NCBI GenBank assembly: GCA_016721195.1
Contig: JADKIO010000009.1
Location: 124,001-188,000, forward strand
DNA: 64,000 bases
Reading direction: 5' to 3'
Source of the DNA: Candidatus Geothrix skivensis
GTDB lineage: Bacteria; Acidobacteriota; Holophagae; Holophagales; Holophagaceae
The notes beneath the pieces are model-generated. The model searched no databases. It saw only the letters and a program-made list of their open reading frames with translations, and was not told the DNA's origin. Both the position numbers and the translations under genes were made by a program. Positions within the stretch are counted from its first letter, which is position 1; each line of letters opens with the position of its first letter. Positions 27,099-35,555 of the stretch are shown here, one piece after another.

Positions 27099-28829
27099 CT
27101 AGAGTCCCGACAGTGATCCCGAGGCCGCCTTCATCCGTCCCAGCATGGCTTCCATCTGAGCAAACTTCTTGGTCAAAACCGTCCGTTCATTGTCGAGGCG
27201 GGTCTGGCCCTGCACGATCTGGCTGCCCAGGTTGGTGTTCTGGGTGGTGATGGACTTCAGGAGCGTGTCAATGCCACCACTGGTTCCCGTGAACGCAGAA
27301 AGGAGATCGGTGACGGCTCTGCCCACGCCACGGCTGAGGGTCAGGGTGCCGGATCCGGTGCCGGTGACCTTGAGGTTCAGCCCTTCATAGTCGCCGGTGC
27401 CCACCAGGGTGCCATCGGCGGCCACCTGGATCGGGGAGCTGGTCACGCCATTCCGGGTGAAGGCACCCCACAGGGTCCCACCACCATCCTGGGTGATCTG
27501 GAAATCCACCGGACCCGTGATGGTCTTCGGCCCGGCGCTCTTGAAAGCCACGCCCTGGTTGGTGGAATCCCCCGAGAAGTTGAAGAGGCGCTGCACGCTG
27601 GCCAGGTCGTTGCCCATGGCGGTCTGCAGGGTGTTCGTGTTCAGGAACAGGGTGCCATCCGCCATGGTCCGCACGCCCAGGTCCGCCATGGTCTTGTAGG
27701 TGGCGCTGCCGGGCAGGCCGGCGGAGGCGCCCGCCAGGGTGGACTTGAGGGTGGCCATCAAGTTCCGCGTGGAGGCATCGTTGGTCAGGGGCGCCTGGAT
27801 GATGGAACCATCCGAGTCCTTGGTGGACGTCGAGGCCGCCTTGTAGTCTTTCACCAGGGCGTTGTACTTGGTGATGAGGTCCTGCATGGCGGCGGTGGCG
27901 CCGATTTTGTCCGGGGTCACCGACAGGGTGGTCGTGCCCGTCTGGCCGCCCTGCTTGAGGGTGAAGGTCATGCCTTCGGCCGCATCCTTGACCACATTGG
28001 TCGTCCGGGTGAGCTCGACGCCGTTCAGGGTGAAATTGGCATTCGTGGCCGACAGGCCCGACACGGTGGAGGTGAGTCCGCCCGTGAGCGCCGCTGGCGT
28101 CACCAGGCTATCCACGGTGCCCGCCGTGATCCCCAGGTTGTTGGCCGCCGCACCCGGCTGGCCGTTGGCCATGTTGGTGATGTCCACGAGGGTCACCACC
28201 CCCTGGGTGGTGCCGATGCCCGTTTCCTTGGCCGAAAGCACCAACTGGTAGGGCTTGTCGCCCTTGCCGATGTTGACCACGGTGGCGGTGACGCCGGCCC
28301 CGGAAGCATTGATGGCATCCCGCAGGCCGTTCAGCGTATTGGCGCCCTCGGTCATGGTGATGGTCTTGATGACCCCATCCGTGCCCTGGATCGCGAACTG
28401 GGCGGGCGTGCCCGGGGTGAAGACATTGGAGCTCACCGAATCCGTGGGGCTGGCCACGGCCAGGTTGGTGGCCCAGCCCTGGGCATCCAGGGTCGCCGAG
28501 ATCCGGCCCTTGGTGGCCACGGTCCGCACGGTGATGTCGTAATTGCCCGCAGCCGCCCCGGTGCCCGTGGCGGTGACGTTGGTGTTGTTGCTATCGCTGC
28601 TGGTGATCAGGCGGCTGCTGAGCTTGTCCTGGATGACGGCCAAGCTGAGGCTGAAGGCCGACAGGCTGGTCCGCATGGCGGTCAGGGCTTCGGTCTTCTT
28701 GTCGTTTAGATCTTTCTTGGCCTGCAGCCGAGTGACCGAGCCGCCCTTCATGCCCAGGATGGCGTCGATCAAGGCCTTGGTATCGATGCCCGAGCTGATG
28801 CCGCTTAACGAGTTGCCTGTCGTCGCCAT
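27099..28829 (-). CDS. fliD: flagellar filament cap protein FliD
   Basis: 576 residues. FliD N-terminal domain (GISSGIDTKALIDAILGMKGG), a central beta-rich variable region with flagellin-hook IN repeats (ITMTEGANTLNGLRDAINASG), and the C-terminal FliD domain (ALVKDYKAASTSTKDSDGSI to LTKKFAQMEAMLGRMKAASGSLSG). Caps the growing filament and helps flagellin fold. GAGGTGAG precedes the ATG at 28829. Lies between flaG and fliS. Confidence 0.93.
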   Translation of the reverse strand: MATTGNSLSGISSGIDTKALIDAILGMKGGSVTRLQAKKDLNDKKTEALTAMRTSLSAFSLSLAVIQDKLSSRLITSSDSNNTNVTATGTGAAAGNYDITVRTVATKGRISATLDAQGWATNLAVASPTDSVSSNVFTPGTPAQFAIQGTDGVIKTITMTEGANTLNGLRDAINASGAGVTATVVNIGKGDKPYQLVLSAKETGIGTTQGVVTLVDITNMANGQPGAAANNLGITAGTVDSLVTPAALTGGLTSTVSGLSATNANFTLNGVELTRTTNVVKDAAEGMTFTLKQGGQTGTTTLSVTPDKIGATAAMQDLITKYNALVKDYKAASTSTKDSDGSIIQAPLTNDASTRNLMATLKSTLAGASAGLPGSATYKTMADLGVRTMADGTLFLNTNTLQTAMGNDLASVQRLFNFSGDSTNQGVAFKSAGPKTITGPVDFQITQDGGGTLWGAFTRNGVTSSPIQVAADGTLVGTGDYEGLNLKVTGTGSGTLTLSRGVGRAVTDLLSAFTGTSGGIDTLLKSITTQNTNLGSQIVQGQTRLDNERTVLTKKFAQMEAMLGRMKAASGSLSGL

Positions 28830-28861
28830 GACTCACCTCGATTCTCGGAGGACCGCTCCGA

Positions 28862-29218
28862 CTAGCCCTCTTGGTCCACCAGGGCCCCAGAGGACCCGGT
28901 CTGACCTTCCAGCTCCCGCACGCGCCGGGACATGCCCAGCACTTCCGCGGATGGCACCTGGAGGACCACCTCGCCGGTGCCCTGCTGGACGACCTGGTAG
29001 ACCGTCCGGCCTGAGGCGGCATCCACCTGGAGCTTGAGCGAAGGTTCCGCCTGCTGCAGGTGCTGGTTGACCTGGGCCATGGCGATTTCCGGGCTGCCCG
29101 TCTTGGGGACAGGGCTTCCCGAGGTCTTGGCTGGGGCAGGTCGTGCGGCCACCGGCGCGGGGGCTGCCCCCGCCAACAGAATCGGCGCGCTTCCGACCGT
29201 ACTGATCTGATTGGCCAT
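28862..29218 (-). CDS. flaG: FlaG-family flagellar protein
   Basis: 118 residues. Disordered Ala/Pro-rich N-terminus followed by a conserved FlaG domain (AMAQVNQHLQQAEPSLKLQV, TVYQVVQQGTGEVVLQVPSAEVL). In other bacteria FlaG influences filament length and lies beside fliD. The start at 29218 is set by AGGAGG seven bases upstream; a longer in-frame start at 29242 lacks this. Confidence 0.82.
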   Translation of the reverse strand: MANQISTVGSAPILLAGAAPAPVAARPAPAKTSGSPVPKTGSPEIAMAQVNQHLQQAEPSLKLQVDAASGRTVYQVVQQGTGEVVLQVPSAEVLGMSRRVRELEGQTGSSGALVDQEG

Positions 29219-29245
29219 GACAAACCTCCTCTCCGGATTCAAACA

Positions 29246-29280
29246 CCCAGGGGGGGCAGGAATGATCCGCCCCCCCCGGG
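29246..29280 (-). terminator. GC-rich hairpin between fliC and flaG
   Basis: On the transcribed strand a 12-bp stem CCCGGGGGGGGC / GCCCCCCCTGGG (one G-U pair) with an 11-base loop, starting 18 bp beyond the fliC stop and followed by TGTTTG. It probably ends most fliC transcripts or protects their 3' ends, so flagellin is made in excess over the downstream cap and chaperone genes. Confidence 0.72.
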
Positions 29281-29297
29281 AGTTAGTGAACGCCTAC

Positions 29298-29900
29298 CTA
29301 CCGGAAGATGCCGAGGATCGTCTGCGCGGACTGGTTCGCGTTGCTGAGCGCGCTGGTGCCAGCCTGCATCATGATCTGGTACTTGGTGAGGTTCGCCATT
29401 TCGGCGCCCATGTCGGCACCCAGCCAGGCATCGGCGATGCCCAACTGATTCTCGTGCTCGATGCCCTTCAGGTTGGCGGTGCTCAGGGCCGTTGACATGG
29501 CCGCGGCATTGGTCACCTGACTGGCGGCGATCTTGGTCAGCGCATCCGCCGAATCCGTGCCACCCGAAGAGGTCTTGAGGGCGGTGTATTCCGCGTCAGT
29601 GATGGTGCCCGCGCCTTCCATCTCGGCCATGCGGTAGGCATCCTGGGTCTTCTGGGCGTTCGCACCGTCAGCCTGCACGGCCTTGAAGTAGTCGGCGTTG
29701 GCCTTGTAGACCTCGGCGCCGGCCTTGCGGGAGGCGGCCATGGCCGTGTTGCCGGCCGTGAGGGCCGCGGAATCGTCACCGGCGTTGTTGACGCGACGAC
29801 CGGTGGTGAGGCGGGTGATGGCCGTGTTCAGGCCGATCTTGCTGACGCCGATCTGACGGCTAGCGGCCAGAGCGTTGACGTTCGCCAGGATAGTAACCAT
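29298..29900 (-). CDS. fliC: short flagellin
   Basis: 200 residues. Only the conserved terminal regions are present: N-terminal D0/D1 (ANVNALAASRQIGVSKIGLN, TRLTTGRRVNNAGDDSAALT) and C-terminal D1/D0 (MANLTKYQIMMQAGTSALSN, QSAQTILGIFR). The surface-exposed D2/D3 domains are missing. Typical flagellins are 270-500 residues. The start at 29900 is set by GGAGGATGTT directly upstream. Several lysines are available to the adjacent FliB methylase. Head of the fliC-flaG-fliD-fliS-fliT cluster. Confidence 0.88.
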   Translation of the reverse strand: MVTILANVNALAASRQIGVSKIGLNTAITRLTTGRRVNNAGDDSAALTAGNTAMAASRKAGAEVYKANADYFKAVQADGANAQKTQDAYRMAEMEGAGTITDAEYTALKTSSGGTDSADALTKIAASQVTNAAAMSTALSTANLKGIEHENQLGIADAWLGADMGAEMANLTKYQIMMQAGTSALSNANQSAQTILGIFR

Positions 29901-29922
29901 AACATCCTCCGTGATGTTTGTT

Positions 29923-29940
29923 GGCAGCATCCGTGCTGCC
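29923..29940 (-). promoter_or_regulatory. 5'-UTR hairpin of fliC
   Basis: Perfect 7-bp stem GGCAGCA / TGCTGCC with a 4-base loop, about 12 bases before the fliC ribosome binding site. A second stem, GGGGG / CCCCC around AAA, lies upstream at about 29950-29962. Such leaders can stabilise abundant flagellin mRNA or control its translation; the function here is inferred. Confidence 0.5.
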
Positions 29941-29972
29941 AGGTTGTGTGGGGGAAACCCCCGACTTTTTCT

Positions 29973-30000
29973 CTTTCGGACAGGTGCGCGAGAACCTTTA
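29973..30000 (-). promoter_or_regulatory. candidate sigma-28 promoter of fliC
   Basis: On the leftward strand TAAAGGTT (30000-29993) and TCCGAAAG (29980-29973), spaced by 12 bases. This approximates the flagellar sigma factor consensus TAAAGTTT-N11-GCCGATAA, keeping the CCGA core. It is the only such match seen upstream of fliC and would give a leader of about 65 bases. Confidence 0.45.
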
Positions 30001-30087
30001 ATTTATTTTTTGGGGTCTCGGGAATCCGGCGGCTCTGTGGCTTCAGATGACCGGCCCGGAATGGGTGGCACCCATGATCCCGGCTCC

Positions 30088-31314
30088 CTATATCAAGGTG
30101 TAGAGCCGCTCCAGGTTGTCCCACCCGGATTCCTCCAGGACCTGGTGGCTGTGACGGACGAGGTTCCGATCGTGGGCGAAGCCCCGGCAGGCCACCTGGA
30201 GGGTCTCGGCCAGTTGCAGGGGCGTGAGCATGCCCTCGCGGCTGGCCGCCCGCCCCACCAGCAGGAGCCTCGCGGTGGCATGGCGGATGACCAGACCCGC
30301 GAATTGCCGCTTGGGGCTCTCTCCCGCCCAGGGGAAGAGGTCCCGCAGGACCTCATTGAGAACGAAGTGTTCCAGCAGCCAGGGCACGGCTGCGAGGGCC
30401 GGTGCCAGGCGAGCCCGGCCCACTTCGTACGCCCGCACCAGGGCGGGGCCCTCGGGGGCGAGGCCCTCCCGGAATCCGAGGCCCTGGGCCACCTCCTCAA
30501 GGACTCGGCGCACATGGGGCGACTGGAAGGCCTTCAGGCCCGCCATCAGGAAGGGCGCGGAGACCTGGGCCTGCACCTCCGGGAGTGCTGTGAACCCCGC
30601 CAAGGGGGCCATGGCGGCGCCGCTGTCCAGATCCTGCTCCATATCGCCAAGCAAACCGGGCAGGTCTTCGAACCGTCGCTGCCGGATCAGCCCGTCGAGG
30701 CGTTCGCAGAACTGGCCCACCACCCTGAGCCGGTTGGACAGCGTGATGTCCGGGCTGCGCAGGATCTGGACGATCAGGGACCGCACCTCCTCCATCGTCG
30801 CCAGATCGATCCCCTCTTTTGGTCGGACGACGGTGATGAACCCCTGGCTGATGGTCCGGTCCTCCGCAACGAAGTCGAAGGCATCCTCCGCGAGCAAGGC
30901 CAGGCGGGCGGCCTCGGGGCAGGAGAGATCGAGCGTCATTTGATGCAGGTCGCCGAAGCGATGGACCGTCCGGGGGTAGTGCGAGCAGGTGTCCGATAAG
31001 GCCTTCTCACCCAGCCGTTCGTGGATGCGGCACAGCTTCCCTTCGTCGAGCAGCGGGCAGCTCTTGCAGTCATCCTTCCCGAGCTCGATGTGGCCATAGT
31101 CCTCATTGGACTTGGACTTCGAATAGCGCTTCACGTGCTGGGTGAATAGCGGCCGAAGGACGGAATCGAAGCTGGACTGGTAGCGGAGGAAGGTGTCCTT
31201 ATCGAGGGTGATGCCCCAGCCGGCGCAGCAGGTATCCTCGCACTCCCCGCCGATGCAGGAAAATCGACTGACATAGGTCGGCATCAGCATGGTGTCGGTG
31301 ATCATCTTCTTCAT
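30088..31314 (-). CDS. fliB: flagellin lysine-N-methylase FliB
   Basis: 408 residues. The Cys-rich N-terminal signature is MPTYVSRFSCIGGECEDTCC followed by GWGITLDKDT. A second cluster, KDDCKSCPLLDEGKLCRIHE, leads into ALSDTCSHYPR and LDLSCPEAARL. These cysteines are characteristic of FliB, which methylates lysines on surface-exposed flagellin, and suggest a metal or Fe-S centre. GGGGAA precedes the ATG at 31314; the frame stays open for 48 more codons upstream but that part looks non-coding. It lies directly upstream of fliC on the same strand. Confidence 0.88.
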   Translation of the reverse strand: MKKMITDTMLMPTYVSRFSCIGGECEDTCCAGWGITLDKDTFLRYQSSFDSVLRPLFTQHVKRYSKSKSNEDYGHIELGKDDCKSCPLLDEGKLCRIHERLGEKALSDTCSHYPRTVHRFGDLHQMTLDLSCPEAARLALLAEDAFDFVAEDRTISQGFITVVRPKEGIDLATMEEVRSLIVQILRSPDITLSNRLRVVGQFCERLDGLIRQRRFEDLPGLLGDMEQDLDSGAAMAPLAGFTALPEVQAQVSAPFLMAGLKAFQSPHVRRVLEEVAQGLGFREGLAPEGPALVRAYEVGRARLAPALAAVPWLLEHFVLNEVLRDLFPWAGESPKRQFAGLVIRHATARLLLVGRAASREGMLTPLQLAETLQVACRGFAHDRNLVRHSHQVLEESGWDNLERLYTLI

Positions 31315-31853
31315 GGCGTTCCCCGAAAGCATTCCTGACACCAGCACGCTACTGGATGGGGGCTGAATCGCTGACCCTGCTCCCGTCGAGACACCCCTCT
31401 CAGCTGGCCCATGGAACCGGCATTCTCCTTCCTGGTCGGGCGTGAAGGCCTGGGGCATTAACTTGGGCCCCGAAGCAAACTTACTCGAAGGTTTTCGCTT
31501 TGAAGGTGGCTCTGCGGCTTCCTCCAGGGCAACCGCCAGTTCGACTCACCACCACCATGAACCAGAGGGCTTCAACCATCGATGCACCTGCCACAGGCAA
31601 GGCTTGGGTCCACGGTGAAGGGGTCGGTCACGATAGTTAAGATAGAATTCCTCCCCACAATCATGTTCGGAAGGCCCTGTCCGATAGTAGGATAGGCATC
31701 CCCTACGAACAGGCTCTCCAAGCCCTGCCCTGGATGTAAGGGTCTGGCCAGTCCGACTCGAGCGTGGCTAACCGGTGACAGCACCCCCTGGATCAATGCA
31801 AGCAACAGTGCAAATTCAACTAGACCATGGCTTCTACGAAGGGGTGAACAACC
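31315..31853. other. 539-bp intergenic region between divergent fliB and methyltransferase genes
   Basis: No convincing gene, RNA or repeat seen. It is locally less GC-rich (for example around 31635-31655) and should hold the divergent promoters. Short open frames on both strands lack a ribosome binding site and protein character. Confidence 0.4.
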
Positions 31854-33248
31854 ATGAAACTGGGCGGAACTTCCCTGGCTTTGAGGCGGCGCATCGCGAC
31901 CGGGCAGCCCTACTTCACGGGCCATGGGATCGATGTGGGCGGTGGCCACGATGGCCTCGACCGTTACGCCTCGCTCCTGGGCTTCGAAAGCTGCAAGAAC
32001 TGGGACATGCCCGACGGAGATGCCCAATTCCTCACAAGCGTTCCGGATGGCACCTACGATTTCCTGCACAGCTCGCACTGCCTGGAACACATGGTGGACC
32101 CTGCCGTTGCCCTGGCAAACTGGATCCGGGTCGTGCGGGGCGGGGGTTTCCTCGTGATCACGGTGCCTGATGAGGAGTTGTACGAACACCTCCACTGGCC
32201 CAGCCGCTTCAACCAGGACCACAAGTGGTCGTTCACCATCTACCGCGGCGCGCCTCTTCTGCCTAAATCCATCAACATCTTCGATCTGCTCATGACCGTC
32301 TGGCAGAGCGTAGAGATCATCAAGGTCGAGCGAATCGAGGCCGGCTTCCGGTTTGACCTGGGGGACGCTGACCAGACCGCGAGCGCCACCGCCGAATGCG
32401 CCATTGAAATCGTGCTAAGGAAGAAGGGTGAGGCTCCTGTGCGGGCCAACCCCAGCCAAGTCTTCCCCCCCTTCGTCGAACTGGCGGAGTGCCGCTTCGG
32501 CCACATCCTCTTCCCACCCAAAGATCAGTACGTGGGACGGTCCTTCAAGGAATACGGGCAGTTCAGCCAGGGAGAGCTGGACCTCTTTTCTCATTTCATC
32601 GGCACCGGGGCAGTGGTCCTCGATATCGGGGCCAACATCGGTGCCCACACCGTGCCCCTCGCCCAGCTGGTGGGCGATGGTGGGGTCGTGGTCGCCTTTG
32701 AACCCCAGCCGGTCCTTCACCAGATCCTTTCGGCCAACCTCGTGCTCAACAGCATCCCCAATGTGCTGACCTATGCCATGGCCCTCGGGAATGCGGAGGG
32801 GGAATGCCTGTTTCCCGTTCTTGACTACTCTCAGCCCAACAATTTCGGCGGGATCGGCGTGGATATGGTGGAAGAGGGCGAAGCCGTCCCCATGGGTCGG
32901 TTGGACGATTTCCAGCTGGAGCGGGTGGACTTCATCAAGCTGGACGTGGAAGGCTTCGAATCCCAGGTCCTGGAGGGTGCCGCCGAAACCATCGCACGCT
33001 GCCATCCCATCATGTACATCGAGAACGATCGTAAGGAGAAGTCCGCCGAGCTGATCCAGCGGCTCTTCGACATGGGCTACCGCCTCTGGTGGCACACGCC
33101 GCCGCTGTTCAGCCCGGACAACTTCAATGGCAATTCGGTGAACGTATTCCCGGGGATCGTGTCGATCAACATGTTGGCCATCCACAGGGAGATGCGACCC
33201 ATTGAAGGACTCCGGGAAGTCCTCACCCCTCATGACAACTGGATGTAG
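31854..33248 (+). CDS. two-domain methyltransferase: class I (type 11) fused to FkbM family
   Basis: 464 residues. Domain 1 (~20-190) is a SAM-dependent methyltransferase: GIDVGGGHDGLD, then TYDFLHSSHCLEHMVDP and GGGFLVITVPDE. Domain 2 (~240-440) is FkbM-type: VLDIGANIGAHTVPLA (255-270), VVAFEPQPVLHQIL, FIKLDVEGFESQVLEGA (360-376). FkbM enzymes usually O-methylate sugars or hydroxyls. AGGGG lies before the ATG. Placed next to flagellin genes and glycosyltransferases, it probably methylates a flagellar or surface glycan (inference). Confidence 0.8.
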   Translation: MKLGGTSLALRRRIATGQPYFTGHGIDVGGGHDGLDRYASLLGFESCKNWDMPDGDAQFLTSVPDGTYDFLHSSHCLEHMVDPAVALANWIRVVRGGGFLVITVPDEELYEHLHWPSRFNQDHKWSFTIYRGAPLLPKSINIFDLLMTVWQSVEIIKVERIEAGFRFDLGDADQTASATAECAIEIVLRKKGEAPVRANPSQVFPPFVELAECRFGHILFPPKDQYVGRSFKEYGQFSQGELDLFSHFIGTGAVVLDIGANIGAHTVPLAQLVGDGGVVVAFEPQPVLHQILSANLVLNSIPNVLTYAMALGNAEGECLFPVLDYSQPNNFGGIGVDMVEEGEAVPMGRLDDFQLERVDFIKLDVEGFESQVLEGAAETIARCHPIMYIENDRKEKSAELIQRLFDMGYRLWWHTPPLFSPDNFNGNSVNVFPGIVSINMLAIHREMRPIEGLREVLTPHDNWM

Positions 33249-33375
33249 TCATTTCAGCTAGCCTACGAATTCGATCCGATTCAATTCACCGCCGCCTATT
33301 GATGTCATTTGCGGTCCGCACGGTAGCGCTCATCCTTAAGCAGCCCATACCATCACACATCGGAGGAATCTGGCT

Positions 33376-33987
33376 ATGTACACCTCGACAGGAGCCTACC
33401 AGCTCTGGCTTGCGGATCAGTCGTTCATGCGGGTGTACAACACCCTGCAGGGGAGAACCCTCGTGGATGTTGAGCGTTGTCATATTCTGTACCAGCTGGC
33501 CAAGCGGGCCCTGAAGCTTCCGGGGGCTGCCGCAGAAATTGGCGTCTACAAGGGAGGTACCGCACTGCTACTGTCCGAAGTTTTCAGAAGGGTCAAGAAG
33601 CTATATTTATTCGACACGTTTGAAGGAATGCCGGAATGCAGCGACAAGGATAATTTCTGTACTAAGGGAATGTTTTCCGATACCTCCCTAGAGTCCGTTC
33701 GGACCTTTGTTGGGACGGTGGGAGATGTTGAGTTTTTTCAGGGAGTCTTCCCGCAGACCGTTCCAGCAGAAGCAGATGGGGTTTTCTCATTCGTTCATGT
33801 AGATGTAGATATCTATCAATCCGTGAAGGATTGTGTGGACTACTTCTGGCCTCGCCTGGTACCTGGCGGCATTATGGTTTTTGACGACTACGGGTTCCCC
33901 ACCTGCCTCGGGGCGCGACGGGCGGTTGACGAATATGGAATCGACACCCTGTACCTAGGAACTGGCCAAGCCCTCTGGCTCAAGTGA
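33376..33987 (+). CDS. TylF/macrocin-type O-methyltransferase
   Basis: 203 residues. TylF-family pattern: AAEIGVYKGGTALLLSEVF (SAM site, ~52-70), LYLFDTFEGMPECSDKD, and the metal-site region FSFVHVDVDIYQSVKDCVDY with MVFDDYG. Relatives methylate sugar hydroxyls on antibiotics and glycans. GGAGG lies nine bases before the ATG. The gene and its 127-bp upstream gap are clearly more A/T-rich than neighbours, suggesting recent acquisition. Likely works with the preceding methyltransferase. Confidence 0.82.
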   Translation: MYTSTGAYQLWLADQSFMRVYNTLQGRTLVDVERCHILYQLAKRALKLPGAAAEIGVYKGGTALLLSEVFRRVKKLYLFDTFEGMPECSDKDNFCTKGMFSDTSLESVRTFVGTVGDVEFFQGVFPQTVPAEADGVFSFVHVDVDIYQSVKDCVDYFWPRLVPGGIMVFDDYGFPTCLGARRAVDEYGIDTLYLGTGQALWLK

Positions 33988-34002
33988 GAACACATCCTCC
34001 CT

Positions 34003-35397
34003 TCAGCCCTTTCCGCCGCCAAACATCCCCTTTAGCCGGTCCATGAGGCCGCTCTGGCCTTCCCTTGCGGTGGGCTGGACGGGGTCTTCCACCGACCAGC
34101 CGGCGGGAACGGCCACGGAGGGATCGAGTTCCAGGGCCCGGCGGAAGCAGCCCTGGGCATTGGCCTTGAAGCCCTTGCGGTGGTAGAGCTCGCCCATGAG
34201 GGCCCAGGGTTCCGCGGCCCGGGGGTTCAGCCGGGAGGCCATCTGCAGGGCCTCGATGGCGCGGGTGGACCAGGCGGGGTTGCTGAGGCGCAGACGGCCC
34301 AGCAGCATCCAGGTCTCGTAGGCGCCAGGTGAATCGCCGTCCAGCTTGATGGCCTGCTCCAGGGAGCGGATCGCCTCACTGGTGCGGTCCTGCATGATGT
34401 AGGACTTGGCCTTCACCACCAGCCGCCGGGCCCGCTCGGCCGCAGAGGGCTCGTCATCCCCCTCGGGCAGGGGAGGCAGGCTGGTGGGCGTCGGCTCCGG
34501 CAGGTCGAGCTCCAGGGGTTCTGGATGGAAGGGGTCGGCATCGAAGGGAGCAGGCGCGGCCGGGGCCGGGACCAGGTCTTCCTGGTCCAGGAGGATCTGG
34601 TCCAGCTCCGGATCGGGTTCCAGCTCGATGTCCAGCTCCGCCTGGGGCGTGGGCGGCGGCGGTTCTTCCTTGGGAAGAAGGGGGAGCTCTCCCCGGACCA
34701 GGTTCAGTCCCCCCAGGGCCCAGAGGGTTGCCACCAGCTTGGCCGCCTCCTCCCGGGGTAGGCCCGTCAGGGAGGCGATGGTATCCAATCCCAGGGGCTC
34801 CGTTCCCAGCAGGGACAGCGCATAGGCCAGGGTGGGCGTCAGCGGCAGAGCACTGAGGACCTCCAGCAGGTTGGGAATCGCCTTCCAGCGCCAGTCCGGC
34901 TCGCTGCTGAACATCGCGACCAGTTCCCGGTCGATCTTGGCACTCTGGAACGTGTCCCAGACCAGCCACTGGTGGTCCAGGCGGAACTGCAGGTCGCCGC
35001 TGAGCTGATTCCCCAGGTCCCCGGGCAGCCAGGTCATCTTGATGATCGTGTGCTCCATGGCGTGCAGCAGGATGGAGCCCAGCAGCTCGTGCAGCCGCTC
35101 GTCGCATTCCTCCTGGGTCATCAGGCCCCACTGGACCACCCGGTCCCCCACGCGGATCCCCTCGCCATCGGCCAGGAGCTCCTTCAGGGAGGCCATGTCC
35201 AGCACGCCCCGGCGGATGAGGAAGTTCCCGAACTGTTCGCCCACCGCATCGCTGCGCAAGTACCTCAGGTCGCCATTGGCCCAGTAGAGCCGCCGGGTCC
35301 CGTCATTCTGCTCGAGCACGAGCTCGCCCTCCGCCTGCTGCTGGTGCAGAGATCCCATAAGGGCCGGCAGGAAATGTCGGATGCGGACTTCAGGCAC
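34003..35397 (-). CDS. DUF4388 (PATAN-like) protein with C-terminal TPRs
   Basis: 464 residues. N-terminal DUF4388 domain (LPALMGSLHQQQAEGELVLE, RLYWANGDLRYLRSDAVGEQ) with a following helical region, a long acidic proline-rich linker (~235-320), then about three TPR units (AIRSLEQAIKLDGDSPGAYE, AAEPWALMGELYHRKGFKAN). DUF4388 proteins are common in gliding and signalling systems of Myxococcota and Acidobacteriota. Start GTG at 35397 with GGAG upstream. Divergent from the kinase gene, suggesting a shared regulatory region. Confidence 0.72.
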   Translation of the reverse strand: MPEVRIRHFLPALMGSLHQQQAEGELVLEQNDGTRRLYWANGDLRYLRSDAVGEQFGNFLIRRGVLDMASLKELLADGEGIRVGDRVVQWGLMTQEECDERLHELLGSILLHAMEHTIIKMTWLPGDLGNQLSGDLQFRLDHQWLVWDTFQSAKIDRELVAMFSSEPDWRWKAIPNLLEVLSALPLTPTLAYALSLLGTEPLGLDTIASLTGLPREEAAKLVATLWALGGLNLVRGELPLLPKEEPPPPTPQAELDIELEPDPELDQILLDQEDLVPAPAAPAPFDADPFHPEPLELDLPEPTPTSLPPLPEGDDEPSAAERARRLVVKAKSYIMQDRTSEAIRSLEQAIKLDGDSPGAYETWMLLGRLRLSNPAWSTRAIEALQMASRLNPRAAEPWALMGELYHRKGFKANAQGCFRRALELDPSVAVPAGWSVEDPVQPTAREGQSGLMDRLKGMFGGGKG

Positions 35398-35555
35398 TCA
35401 ATCTCCGGGGTGGTTATCAGTTTGCATGTTCTGGGCCAGGGCGCCAGTCCCCAAAGCATCGGTTTCATGCCGAATAATCCCAAGTTTCTTGGCCCTGGTC
35501 CCGTCTGGACCTATCCTGTTGTTCCCGTCACCCCTGCACCCGGAAGGGTCCTCCC

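Noticed and set aside
30224..30943. Open frame on + strand across fliB
   Set aside because: Arg/Ser-rich antisense frame; FliB cysteine motifs are clear on the other strand.
31572..32222. Leftward open frame upstream of and overlapping the fused methyltransferase
   Set aside because: Mostly antiparallel to a gene with two SAM motifs; no start site support.
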